NCBI GenBank assembly: GCA_022606425.2
Contig: JAHDVF020001353.1
Location: 1,116,001-1,180,000, forward strand
DNA from: Lepidostoma basale
Taxonomy: Eukaryota > Arthropoda > Insecta > Trichoptera > Lepidostomatidae
Direction of reading: 5' to 3'
DNA: 64,000 nucleotides
Shown: piece after piece, positions 11,577 through 21,381 of the stretch
Layout of the letters: each line of letters starts with the position of its first letter
How positions within the stretch are numbered: the first letter of the stretch is position 1
The notes under the pieces: generated by a model
Told to the model about the DNA's origin: nothing
What the model saw: the letters and a program-made list of their open reading frames with translations, nothing else
The model's database searches: none
Made by a program: the position numbers and the translations under genes

Positions 11577-11663
11577 ATCAGCGACTTCCGACTAGTAGAA
11601 ATCGGCGGTGGCATTTATTTTCGTCCGATTTTCACGAATTCTACTGACCGGAAGTCGCTGATG
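11577..11663. repeat. Hairpin-forming inverted repeat
   Basis: CATCAGCGACTTCCG at 11577-11591 is the reverse complement of CGGAAGTCGCTGATG at 11649-11663. The inner arms (GTAGAAAT.. and ..GAATTCTAC) also partly pair. A related half unit follows at about 11686-11746 (CGCCAGCAACTTCCGG, GTAGAAATCG, TTTTCACGAAT), so this is probably a small MITE remnant. Confidence 0.7.
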
Positions 11664-11749
11664 GGTTAAAAAAAAATATTATGTAGGTCGCCAGCAACTT
11701 CCGGCGAGTAGAAATCGCCAACAACCGATTTTTCACGAATGACCTTTAG

Positions 11750-12300
11750 GTTTTTAAAAAAGAAACAACAAAAAAGGTCACCAACGTCTCTGGATTTGAT
11801 TTACGAAAGAATCGACTCTTTCGCAATTCATGAGTTCTGCCTATAACTAAATATTTTTTTCATTATGTATAAGGCCGCGGCACACCGTTTGCGGAGCCCT
11901 GCTCTAGGATATCGTTCTCCAACTCTCTCACCAGCTCTTTGTTGGTTTTCGGGGCTAGTTCGTTGTTGAAGAAATAATAGGATGTTGATGTGTGACACCT
12001 ATTGAAAGAATTCCCATATAAACCCTTCAAATATATCTCTTATACTTGTTTGGTTATATAGTTTATTTTTATACAATTTCATTCTTATTATAAAATATTA
12101 TCACTTTATAATGAATACTTTGTCTGCAGATAGATCTGCGTGCTTATTAACACATGAACCTTGAAATTGAAATACAATTATAACATTTAAATTGTGTAAA
12201 AGTACACTTCCAACAGTTTACACCGAGTCCTCAAAATAAGTATTTATACCCTTCCTACCGGCCACCATCAATTCAGTAAACGGGTATTATTACCCATCCC
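11750..12300. other. Unassigned AT-rich intergenic DNA
   Basis: I see nothing beyond short homopolymers. Confidence 0.5.
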
Positions 12301-12302
12301 AC

Positions 12303-12377
12303 AGACGATGAGTTAATATCCGAGTTATCGCCCTGAAGTTACTAAAGTTATTGTCCTGAAGTTACTAAGTTACTAAG
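12303..12377. repeat. Short tandem repeat, left block
   Basis: About 20-bp units of the type TTATCGCCCTGAAGTTACTA repeat with small changes. The block begins GATGAGTTAATATCCGAG, and a near copy of the same block lies on the other side of the SINE at 12623-12708. Confidence 0.75.
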
Positions 12378-12385
12378 AAGTATTC

Positions 12386-12560
12386 GGGTGGTGGTCTAGG
12401 GGATAGAACGCTTGGCTCCTAATCCAGGGGACATGGGTTCAAGCCTGGACACGACCAGATTCCTTCTCCACAATAATGAGCTATTTTCTGCTCACATTGA
12501 AGATTGTAAAATAAATTCTAATATCATTGATGTAAATCCTTGATGTTAGTCTTTTTAAAG
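12386..12560 (+). mobile_element. tRNA-Arg-derived SINE
   Basis: The head at 12386-12459 resembles tRNA-Arg(CCT). It has a box A TGGTCTAGGGG that fits TRGYNNARNNG, an anticodon-arm region CTTGGCTCCTAATCCAG (T33 then CCT), and a box B GGTTCAAGCC that fits GWTCRANNC. Pairing of the acceptor arm is not preserved, and the downstream segment (CTTCTCCACAATAATGAGC..) is unrelated to tRNA. That is the composition of a SINE, not a tRNA gene. The 3' boundary is uncertain. It could also be a decayed tRNA pseudogene. Confidence 0.72.
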
Positions 12561-12622
12561 TTATTTCCCTGAAATAACTACAAGTGACTTTCATTCATCG
12601 CACAAAGTGGCAGAGAATCAGA

Positions 12623-12708
12623 GACAATGAGTTCATATCCGGGTTATCGCCCTGAAGTTACAAGTTATTACCCTGAAGTTACTAAGTTATTGCCCTGAAT
12701 TTACTAAG
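12623..12708. repeat. Short tandem repeat, right block
   Basis: Units such as TTATCGCCCTGAAGTTAC, TTATTACCCTGAAGTTACTAAG and TTATTGCCCTGAATTTACTAAG follow GACAATGAGTTCATATCCGG. The block parallels 12303-12377. Confidence 0.75.
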
Positions 12709-13290
12709 TCAGGCAGCATCTTCATATATACAAATCATTTTCATTTATACCACGAAGTGTTTGTTTCATAAATTCTGAACTCGTTCTTAAATTCTGAAGT
12801 GACTTTTTAATCTTTCCGCTATACGCTTTCTTTCCTAGAACAAAATCTTGTATAACCCAATATTCTAAATATTATAACTGTGTATTATATTTACAATCTA
12901 TGTATTTCATATAATTGCTTTCTAAGGGGTGTTAATTTTACTAATTACGATTGTAACTAATTTTAATGTTATATTGACGTGTGTCAGTTAGAAAAGTAAG
13001 CAAAAATGTTAAGACTGGATTAGTTGGCGGCACGATGACACTTTCCAGCTAGAATTCAATATTTGGCTCCAAACATTTTTAATCCACAATTCTTAGAAAT
13101 AAGATCTGATATTAAATTCTGACATTTTCACTTGAACACAATAATATATTTTTTATAAAACGCCTGTTTAAAAGATCTACATGCAAATTTTCAAAATACT
13201 AATGCTATTTTATAATGCATTGAAATATTCCAAATTTATTATAATATTTTAAATTCAAATAAGATTTATTTTTAATAAAAGGTGTTTAAT
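12709..13290. other. Unassigned AT-rich intergenic DNA
   Basis: No gene, RNA or paired repeat ends were seen. Confidence 0.5.
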
Positions 13291-13299
13291 AATTGTGTT

Positions 13300-13792
13300 T
13301 AAAAAAAAATGGACTAAGCTGGGCAGCTTTCGGAAACATGAGTTACATCCTTAAAAACCGGAAAATACCGATCAATCTGAAACGAAAAGTCCACGAAGCC
13401 TGCGTTCTGCCAGTTGGTACTTATGGTCTTGAAACTGTTGCACTGTCCAAACAAAGTGTCGAGAAGCTAAGAGTGACCCAAAGAGCCATGGAAAGAGCCA
13501 TGTTAGGAATAAGCCTAAGAGACAGAGTCAGAAACGATACGGTGAGAGAAAAAACAAAGGTCACTGACATCATCCACCGGGTAGCCAGAAGCTCAGATGA
13601 AAAATGGACAAGTAGACTGCTGACTTGGATACCGTGGACGGCAAAGAGAAGTGCAGGGCGACCGCAACCACGGTGGAATAACCTGGATGCAGTCTGCACA
13701 AGACAGAGTAATATGGAAGCGAATGGAAGAGGCCTTTGTCCAGGAGTGGACGGGAATAGACTGAGGAAGAAGAAGAAGAAGAAGATGTATTG
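13300..13792 (+). mobile_element. RTE-like LINE family D, C-terminal fragment
   Basis: The plus frame reads [69 protein letters not shown], a short deletion where a KWQWAGHVA block is expected, then [15 protein letters not shown], and ends in an AAG repeat near 13765-13785. These are the standard post-RT motifs of an RTE-clade ORF2. Frameshifts and the small deletion show a dead copy. Other family D fragments lie at 24640-25010 (+), 31455-31680 (-) and 57540-57940 (-). Confidence 0.78.
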
Positions 13793-13859
13793 TGTAGAGG
13801 GGTTCAATTCAATACTTCAACATCAAATATTTTCTCTAAAGATAAGTTACAAAAAGCTG

Positions 13860-14245
13860 GAGGAGGTTAATCAAAGACATTGGTATTGGCTGAAGGTTGA
13901 ATGTGGCCACAGTCAGGATATCAGAGCAAGAATAGATATGGCCCGAAATAGCTTTTCAAAATGTAACTGGTGCTATACAATAGAGACCTACCCCTCGAAT
14001 TGCGTATGAGAATAGTTCGATGATACATGCTACCTATCTTGTTCTACAGTATGGAAACATGTACCTTGACAAAACCTATGATGAGAAAGGTGGATGACTT
14101 TGAAATGTGTATATATGTATCTTATGATGATATTATCCAACTTGCGGGTCGTAGATGGCAACAAATAGCCCAAGATAGAAAATGTTGGAAGAGTTTAGAA
14201 GAGGCTTAGATCCAGCAGTGGAATAAAATTAGCTGAAAAGAAGAT
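13860..14245 (+). mobile_element. LINE family F, C-terminal relic
   Basis: Frame-shifted pieces of an RT C-terminal region are visible: ARIDMARNSFSKC, then LPILFYSMETCTLTKPMMRK, DDFEMCIY, and after a deletion LAGRRWQQIAQDRKCWKSLEEA. The order resembles the R-I-MA-A-F-K / Y-ETW / R-W-A-DR-W-S blocks of RTE-like ORF2. Confidence 0.65.
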
Positions 14246-14457
14246 ATATCTTAGAATGTTTAGAATATCATAGACAAAAAGAGTCACGAACGAGGAAGTA
14301 GGTACTGCAGCAAATGAAAAAAGAAAAATAATTTTTCATGACCATAAAGCGCAAGAAACTTAAATACAGAACAATTGCTGCAACTGATTATCCAAAGTAA
14401 AGTGAACAGAAAATGAGGTTAATTTTGTCATTTGAAATTTCACGGTAAATAATGAAC

Positions 14458-14955
14458 AAACAAACAAACCATCACGCCATTTCCCCGCAGGGGTAGGCAG
14501 AGAGAATGAACCGCCACACTACTCTATCCTGGCAAACCTCTCTAGATTCCTCCACATTCATACAACGAGTCATACACGCACGTCGATTCCTCCGACTTCT
14601 AACATGACCAACCTTTCAAATTTGATTAATTTGGTCATGCCATGTTTTCCTTGGTCTGCCTTGACTCCGTACTCCATTTAAATCATTAAAGTATAATTTC
14701 TTAACCATTCTTTCTCCATCCATGCGTTCCATATGTCCGAACCAACGCAGCGATCCTTTCATAATTTTGTTCATAATGCCTTCTTCAGCATTTGAGATTC
14801 TGTTGTATATCATTCTACCACACATACGTCTTAGGGACCTTTCATCTCTACCGTATTTATTCTGCTTTCATCCTTCTTCTGCCAGTTCCATGCTTCGCTT
14901 CCACACATTAGGGATTGGACCAGAACTCCATTGTGCATGGCCGTTTTCGCTTTCA
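14458..14955 (-). mobile_element. LINE family B (relative of A), 3' fragment
   Basis: The minus strand encodes the C-terminal part: KAKTAMHNGVLVQSLMCGSEAWNW-like, [18 protein letters not shown], a deletion, [21 protein letters not shown], then [15 protein letters not shown] and the final block. The 3' tail is a TTTG-type repeat (ACAAACAAACAAACC at 14455-14470), unlike the TTAG tail of family A. The closest relatives are at 17745-18165 and 61130-62130. Confidence 0.78.
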
Positions 14956-15031
14956 ATAATGAAAATAAATAAATAAAATGGAAGAAATCTTTTTAAAATC
15001 CACTTATGTTTGTGTCTAACCCATTAATGAC

Positions 15032-15112
15032 AAGATGATAGCAGCAAGCTTTCCTCGGCCTTCGGCAATTCTTGCTCTGTTCACGTATACCTTCTTCACC
15101 ATTTTGTCTTCA
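15032..15112 (-). mobile_element. Scrap of LINE family A/B
   Basis: CTTTCCTCGGCCTTCGGCAA, TTGCTCTGTTCACGTATACC and TTCTTCACCATTTTGTCTTC match the minus-strand coding region [16 protein letters not shown] of family A with small deletions. Confidence 0.65.
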
Positions 15113-15566
15113 TGTTTTATGTTTTTAATGTGTTCAAGTGAATGTGTCCTTCTAAACTTCCATTAGAAAATTGCTTTCAAGTTTTTAATTATTAATGTTT
15201 GTAGACCTTGTTAATTTATATATACAACAGTTTGTAAGAAAGTTTTTTTTTATAATTGATTATTTAGGCTTTTCAACTGTAATTCTTTTTACTAATTAAA
15301 TAGTTTTAATTTTTTTAGTTATAAATACAGTTTTTGTTGTTGTTTACCGGTTCTTATGTATGGAATAGAAAACTAAACGAATAAATACCGTCGAGAACTT
15401 AACGGAACTTATTCATTATTATTTTAAGAACTTGTAATGCATGCTTGAGTTTTAAATGAGATAATTGAATGTTAGATGTGTGGTATGATAATATTCCACT
15501 GAGGTGGTTTGAACATGTTCGATGATAGCGGTGATTCAATAGAAATACCGCTCACTTCTGTATATA

Positions 15567-16052
15567 TGAGTATGCACAAGTGACACTCGTTTGTATGCGA
15601 GTGACGCTCATATGTGCACAAGTGATGCTCGTATGTACACGAGTGAAGCTCATATGTGCACAAGTGATGCTCGTATGTACACGAGTGAAGCTCATATGTG
15701 CACAAGTGATGCTCGTATGTACACGAGTGACGCTCATATGTGCACAAGTGACTCTCCTATGTACACAAGTGACTTTCATATGTGCACAAGTGATACTCGT
15801 ATGTTCACAAATGAAGCTTATACTCGTACGTGCACAAGTGACACTTGTCTGTACACAAGTGACGCTCATATGTGCACAAGTGACACTCGTCTGTACACAA
15901 GTGACGCTCATATGTGCACAAGTGATGCTCGTATGTACACGAGTGAAGCTCGTATGTGCCCAAGTGACACTTGTCTGTACACAAGTGACGCTCATATGTG
16001 CACAAGTGACACTCGTCTGTACACAAGTGACGCTCATATGTGCACAAGTGAT
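15567..16052. repeat. 21-bp minisatellite, about 23 copies
   Basis: Units such as AGTGAYGCTCRTATGTRCACA repeat head to tail. Two unit types alternate over part of the array (TCATATGTGCACA and TCGTATGTACACG), so a 42-bp dimer is the higher period. Because 21 is a multiple of three, several frames on both strands stay open over 160-189 codons (for example minus 15552-16121 and plus 15580-16074), which gives heptad-like peptides rich in Cys, Thr and Val. Nothing supports translation, such as a flanking splice site or start context. Each unit contains half-palindromes (CATATG, TGCACA). Confidence 0.93.
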
Positions 16053-16055
16053 GCA

Positions 16056-17117
16056 CCGTATGAATGTGAATTGACTATTAAAATGTGGTAGTAGAAAAAA
16101 GTGTTTTGAAAGTTTTTTCATTGTTTTATTTCATAATATTTTGAAAACAGTTTATTAAAGACTTTTTTGGTTTATTTATATTTGGAATTTAATGAGTTTT
16201 TCAAAAATGTATCTAACCTAATCATTACAGGACCACCGTTATCATTCCGTTATAACAGTATCCGGTACTATCCACCGATGTAAGGTTTTGGTAATTTTAC
16301 TAAACATATAAGATCTCTACTTGCGTATTATTATTATGCTTAATATAATTTTTAATTTTGCTTAATGCGTGGTTTAAATTAGAAACCACAAATTAATACA
16401 TATTTGATAGGAAAATAAAAATATTTAGAAGCCAAAATGAAACTAATATATTGGATAAAAATTGTTTAAATATAAATTATATATTTGACATATAAAGTCG
16501 TATTGTAAAAAAATGTGTGCTTTTTTATACCAAGTTGTACATATTTAAAAAAGATGTAAATAAATTGATCTAATTTTATTATTTTTTATGAAATTCCGCC
16601 CCGTCATAAATGAAGATGGAGTGTATAATTATGCTATTCTCGTAGCTGTGACATTTAAAAAGTTATCTAAACTATTTTAAATTTTATAAACTGTAAAATA
16701 AATACATTTATTTTATTGCTTGTAAAAAATAATGCCACTGGTCCAGCAGTTTTAGCTTAGATAAATATATATATATTGAATAATGTTTTGTGTAGTTTTT
16801 TTTATATAAATGAATCCTATTTTCACAAATAAATCATTGCGAGAGTATGTATGTATCTACCTACATTAACTGACTTAATCTAGTTTGAAGTAATTAGGTT
16901 TTTTTTTATAAACTTTGTCGTTTACTCTAAGTATTAAGTGTTAAGGAAGAGACACAATAAAAGAATATAGCTCATAGGATGTTACGGATCGTGTAATGCA
17001 GAAGGATTGGTAGGAGATTATATTCATGTGTTCTACAATATGTAAAAACAACAAATAAATATGTAATTAATAGACATGTTTTCATTTCATTCCCAACATA
17101 ACCTTACCTGATGTAAG
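16056..17117. other. AT-rich intergenic DNA
   Basis: Nothing recognisable is present beyond homopolymers and short AT repeats. Confidence 0.55.
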
Positions 17118-17690
17118 TTTTTTTTTTTTTTTTTTTTGTATACAACAGGTTTTTATGACCCTATTACTGTATACAATTTACATAAATTTTGCATGCATTT
17201 TACATACATTTTTAAATACATGTTAAAATAAAACAATTAAAATAAAATAAAACAATATTTAACAGTTGTGGTATGTACCTATACTCGTATGTTCCTTAAA
17301 GGACGTATAGGTCATTTGGAAAATGTCCACATCGACTGACACCTCATTCAAGAGCACCATACCCCGAGTCATTGTATGCTGCGCCAAGACATTTGTCCTG
17401 CTATGCGGTATGCACAACAGATCGTGTCTTCTAGCGCGAGCATACCTGTCCGGTGCATTGAGACCATAACACTCTAAGAGGTATGGGCTATCAATGAGGT
17501 TACGGAGTATTTTAAATCCTAAGATCATCAATGTACCCTTTCTTCTTGATTCGAGACTGCGGTACTCTGTGTTAATCAATAGATCATTGTGGTGCATAAA
17601 CCTCGGATATACCCCATTCATCCGCATGTAGAGGTATCTCAGAATTTTTTTCTGGATTTGTTCTAATACCTCCACATACAGTTAACTGCA
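17118..17690 (-). mobile_element. LINE family G, 3' end with poly(A)
   Basis: The minus frame gives QIQKKILRYLYMRMNGVYPRF, then MILGFKILRNLIDSPYLL, DRYARARRHDLLCIPHSRT, and ends near 17259. This is the C-terminal domain of a Jockey/CR1-type ORF2, similar in plan to family J but clearly a different family. A 3' UTR of about 120 bp follows, and then a run of 20 T on the plus strand (17118-17137), which is the poly(A) tail. The copy is 5'-truncated near 17690. Confidence 0.78.
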
Positions 17691-17744
17691 CCGTTCATTT
17701 TTAGTGCATTATTTCACACTTTGCACAATAAATAGCTCTTTGCA

Positions 17745-18166
17745 AGAATAATGTGGCAGAAGAAAGATGAGAGCAGAATAAATGCGGTAGAGATGAGGTC
17801 CCTAAGACGTATGTGTGGTAGAACGATGTACGACAGAATCTCAAATGCTGATATTAGGAAGGAATGTAGAGCGAAAGAAGGTATTATGAACAAAATTATG
17901 AAAGGTTCGCTGTGTTGGTTCGGACATATGGAGCGTATGGGTGAAGAAAGAATGGTTAAAAAAGTATACGTTAACAATGTAAATGGAGTAAGGAGTCGAG
18001 GTAGACCGAGGAAAACATGGCATGACCAAATTAATCAAATATTAAAAGTTGGTCATGCCAGAAGCCGAAAGAATCGACGTGCGTGTATGACTCGATGTAT
18101 GAATGTGGAGGAAGCTAGAGAGGTGTGCCAGGACAGCGTGATGGTTTGTTGTTATTGTTGTATGTG
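17745..18166 (+). mobile_element. LINE family B, 3' fragment
   Basis: The open frame runs [108 protein letters not shown], then a deletion of the last codons and a TTG/TTA-rich tail (GGTTTGTTGTTATTGTTG). It is uninterrupted from 17751 to 18140, so it is fairly young. Confidence 0.8.
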
Positions 18167-18253
18167 ACATTTCGAAAATCAAATCCACCGTGTTCATCAT
18201 TATTTTCTACAAAAAAATGGTATTTTTAAAGTGAAAATCAGAGAATTTAAGAG

Positions 18254-18306
18254 GGAAAGAGACAACACAATAGTAGTATATTGTGTTGTCACGTTGTCTC
18301 TTTCAG
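18254..18306. repeat. Imperfect hairpin
   Basis: The left arm GAAAGAGACAACACAATA pairs with the right arm TATTGTGTTGT..TTGTCTCTTTC. The right arm has an 8-base bulge (CACGTTGT region). Confidence 0.65.
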
Positions 18307-18390
18307 AGGGGTATCTTGTTTAATTTTTTTTTTTTTAACTATTTTTCAAGATAACACGTTATTCTTGCAAAGAGGTGATATACTCTTTCT

Positions 18391-18790
18391 GTGATCCCAC
18401 TTAGGAAGACGAGATACTTTCTGAAGTCGAGAGTATATGTGCCCTGAACGTACCTTCACTAATAATAAAAGATGTCGATCTCCGAGGAGACCGCGTTCAG
18501 CAGACTGGCTCTTCCCACCGTTGTCACCAAAGGTAGATTGGTTCTGGCCGCCGGTAGGTAAAACAATCTATGCTGTCGCTGTCAGAGATATCAGGGACAA
18601 AAAGACCAGCACAGTCCAGCACGGCCGAGTTCTCGAAATATCCCCAGATTAATCTAAAGAAATGGGTTATGAGATGCCCATCTATTCGAAGCTGTAGAGA
18701 ATTGGTTCCGAGCATTCCCAAAAGAAATGCCGTGGGGTAGAACCACTATAGATATATAGATAACTACCATACTCCCTCATGTAGAGATAA
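18391..18790 (-). mobile_element. LINE family J, inverted 5' segment
   Basis: The minus strand encodes the C-terminal part of family J ORF2 with frameshifts: YLYM at 18780, [37 protein letters not shown], then SSEID and the start of the 3' region near 18395. The immediately following 18795-18960 is the same family in the opposite orientation. Confidence 0.8.
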
Positions 18791-18794
18791 TAGA

Positions 18795-18962
18795 TGTGAA
18801 AGTACGTTCAGAAGACAAATACTGTTGACTTTTTAGTGAGTATTTTGTATTCCTAAAGTCGAACCATCTCTCTTGCATTCCTAGTTTTATATAATCATGT
18901 TTTATCTGTTATTTTACCATTATTATAAGTTTACCTGTTCTCAATAGATGCCTTAAAATTTA
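18795..18962 (+). mobile_element. LINE family J, direct 3' segment
   Basis: This matches 61815-61960 in the + orientation: GTGAAAGTACGTTCAGAAGA, CAAATACTGTTGACTTT, TTGTATTCCTAAAGTCGAAC, then TACCTGTTCTCAATAGATGC. With the inverted segment before it, this is the structure left by a twin-priming inversion. It is cut by or abuts MITE M2 at 18968. Confidence 0.8.
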
Positions 18963-18967
18963 ATATT

Positions 18968-19224
18968 TCGCACGCTTAATAGAACACTGGCTTAACTCAA
19001 AAAAGCAAGTTTTGCTCAATCTGACATGAGTCGGTGTTTTAACAAAAACAGTCGAAAAACACGTACAAATGAAAAATACCAATATAGTGTGATGGAGGTC
19101 AATTGACGGAATTTTGACTTAATTTTAACGTGAAACGGTGGATAGCGTTAACACAAGCCTCTGTCTAATGTTAACTCAATTATGACCTAAACCATAATCG
19201 GTCAGTTTACTATTAAGCGTGCGA
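18968..19224. mobile_element. MITE M2, copy a
   Basis: Imperfect inverted ends: TCGCACGCTTAATAGAACAC at the left, and ..GTTTACTATTAAGCGTGCGA at the right. The 257-bp interior has no coding capacity. A second copy with the same interior lies at 58503-58746. I do not recognise the superfamily; the target duplication is too short to define. Confidence 0.82.
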
Positions 19225-20318
19225 TTTGTTTGTATTGAGAAATAAACTAATTTGATTGAATGATAATGCGCCATGGAAACCTCCTGCATGCTGTATTGGA
19301 GGGGGTGAGTGAGGGGATGAACTCCAGAGGGCACCCTCAATGAGGAGCAAATTTATGAGGATATGACCTTTAATGTTCTTTTATCAAAACTCCACTCTGC
19401 ATACAGACCTCATCATTTAACAGAAACAGGACTTTTTATATCACGACGGATCTGGTATAAGCTACTACTGGTTTCTCTATTCCCTACCCCTTTGGAGAAA
19501 CAGGGTGATGATTAGTCAGTTAACCACCCTAGGTATATGAACGTATGTAATACGTTCACTTTGACTGTGCCATTCTGCGCTATCCCGTATCACGTACGCG
19601 CTTGAGAAAAAGTAATTTACCTAAAATGTACAAACCGTTAGGGATACGCGCGTGTGCCAACAACACTTGAGTGCAAGTCTTCACAAGTATGATAGTTATA
19701 CAAGGGGCAGATGAAATGTGCGCTCGAGTCTTTGACGTTTCGTAATTTAATAAAATAAAATTAACGTTTAATTAAATCTAATTAATAAAAAACCTGCCTT
19801 TTTTTTGCACGTTTCTCTCAAAATCACCTGAAGGTTTAATAAAAAACTTTATGTTGACACATAATCTATATTTTTTATTTTATGCTTATTTATTTTACAT
19901 TATAGTTTCTAATGAAACTATTAAATTATATATAATATATTACAGGAAGATTATATATGTACATTATTTCTAACACATTGTGTTACAGGACATTAAATGA
20001 TAAAAGACTGAGCCAAATAACATTGAAATATTATACAAATTCATTAATCCTGAAAATAAATTATGTCAAATCATGTCTAAATCAATTTTATCTACGAGGC
20101 ATATCTAGAAAGTAAGTGTAGTGCGGCTCTCATGACCGGGTGGAATTTATTTTCGACATGTTGGCTACACTTCCGTGTAGCCTGACCCTCTTCCCCATAA
20201 TTTCCAGATATAATTAAACCTAAAGAAAATCAGTGATCCAGAACCTCCAGAGACAACCAACTCTAATCGGCACACAAGTGTCACATTCAATATTCGCCAA
20301 TTTGTGCTGGTCGAACTC
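19225..20318. other. Unassigned intergenic DNA
   Basis: A scrap of LINE A/B tail is visible at about 19475-19515 (CCCTACCCCTTTGGAGAAAC, AGGGTGATG). The rest is AT-rich with no genes. Confidence 0.5.
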
Positions 20319-20322
20319 TTAA

Positions 20323-20804
20323 GGTGGTGATAGACGTACGAACTTAAAGTCTGCGGTTTTTAAGATCGCGAACTTACTTGACTCGACGTCGGCGATACAC
20401 GCGCCAACTTACTCATACCGTATCGCGATGTCGTCCACTGAAGAAGCTTTGTGTTATTTAGGAATTATATCGTATTATAATTATATCGTATTTATTATAT
20501 CGTATTATAATTATATCGTATTTAGGATCGTATTTATATCGTATTATAATTATATCGTATTATAATTATATCGTATTATAATTATATCGTATTTAGGAAT
20601 TATATCGTACAAAATGGCGGCTCGCGGCTCGCAGTGCTGCCACACGTACGAGCCAAGACGAGCTACGAGTAAGATTTCAAACCGGTTGGATCGCCGACGA
20701 ACTTACTCGGCGGTTTTAAAGTACGCGTACTTACGGTGACACACGAGCGAAAAAGGTCGTCGAGCCATAAGTACGCGTACTTGCTCGCCCGTCTATCACC
20801 CACT
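20323..20804. mobile_element. TTAA-flanked MITE (piggyBac type)
   Basis: The ends are inverted: GGTGGTGATAGACG at the left, and CGTCTATCACCCACT at the right. TTAA lies directly outside each end (20319-20322 and 20805-20808). Subterminal regions share an inverted TACG/GTACGCGTACTT-rich sequence. The middle (about 20462-20608) is a tandem array of ATTATATCGTATTATA-like units. There is no coding region. Confidence 0.8.
20462..20608. repeat. Tandem ATTATATCGTATT array inside the MITE
   Basis: About eight units of 12-17 bp built from TATATCGTATTATAAT and ATATCGTATTTA variants occur, ending at TTTAGGAATTATATCGTAC. Confidence 0.85.
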
Positions 20805-21050
20805 TTAACCTGACATAAACCACATCATTATAGAGGAAAAAAATTATATTAAATTTGCACAAAAGTATTTGATTTTCTTAAAACTATATATTAAACTTAT
20901 AAATATACAAGAACAAAATACATATATAAAGGGTGTCCCAAAATTAACGAAAGATTTGAATTTGCCGCCTTTTGTGCAGTAATTTGTTACTAACACTGAA
21001 AAAAAAAAAAAAAAAACAATTTGGTAGCGGACAGTTTAGGGTTAGTAAAA

Positions 21051-21338
21051 ATGGAGCGTTACACGATACAACAACGTGTTTTCATTATTGAACAATATCT
21101 CAAAAATAATTAAAGTTTAGCAGCCGCAGTTCGAAAATTTCATACAAAATATGGTCAGAATAGTGTTTTAACTTCGTCAACTGTGAAGAGATTAATTGAA
21201 AAATTCAGGAAGACTGGATCAGTCGGAGACGCTAAACGCACTGGTCGTCCAAAAACAAGCCATTCAAATGTCAATATCGAAGAAGTGTGTGAGAGTGTTG
21301 ATGAAAATCCGTTTGTCTGTACTCTCTCGTTTCGGTGA
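21051..21338 (+). pseudogene. Transposase N-terminal helix-turn-helix (DUF4817-like), broken
   Basis: From the ATG at 21051 the frame gives MERYTIQQRVFIIEQYLKNN, a TAA stop, then SLAAAVRKFHTKYGQNSV, STVKRLIEKFRKTGSVGDAK, RTGRPKTSHSNVNIEEVCES and VDENP. This is the N-terminal HTH plus the GRPKT linker of a family widespread in insects and annotated as DUF4817-containing IS630/mariner-like transposases. The in-frame stop and the frame loss near 21338 show decay. Confidence 0.72.
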
Positions 21339-21381
21339 TCAGAATTGATCATGTGATTTAACACCATTAGGTTTATTTTTA

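Noticed and set aside
12386..12459. Functional tRNA-Arg gene
   Set aside because: Box A and box B are present, but the acceptor arms do not pair, the anticodon stem has a mismatch, and no terminator T-run follows at the expected place. A SINE head or pseudogene fits better.
15567..16052. CRISPR array
   Set aside because: Units are contiguous head to tail with no unique spacers, and the genome is eukaryotic.
15552..16121. Long open frames on both strands over the 15.6-16.1 kb array as a repeat protein gene
   Set aside because: The frames stay open only because the 21-bp unit divides by three and lacks stops. They start and end at the array edges, and there is no start context, splice site or known motif.
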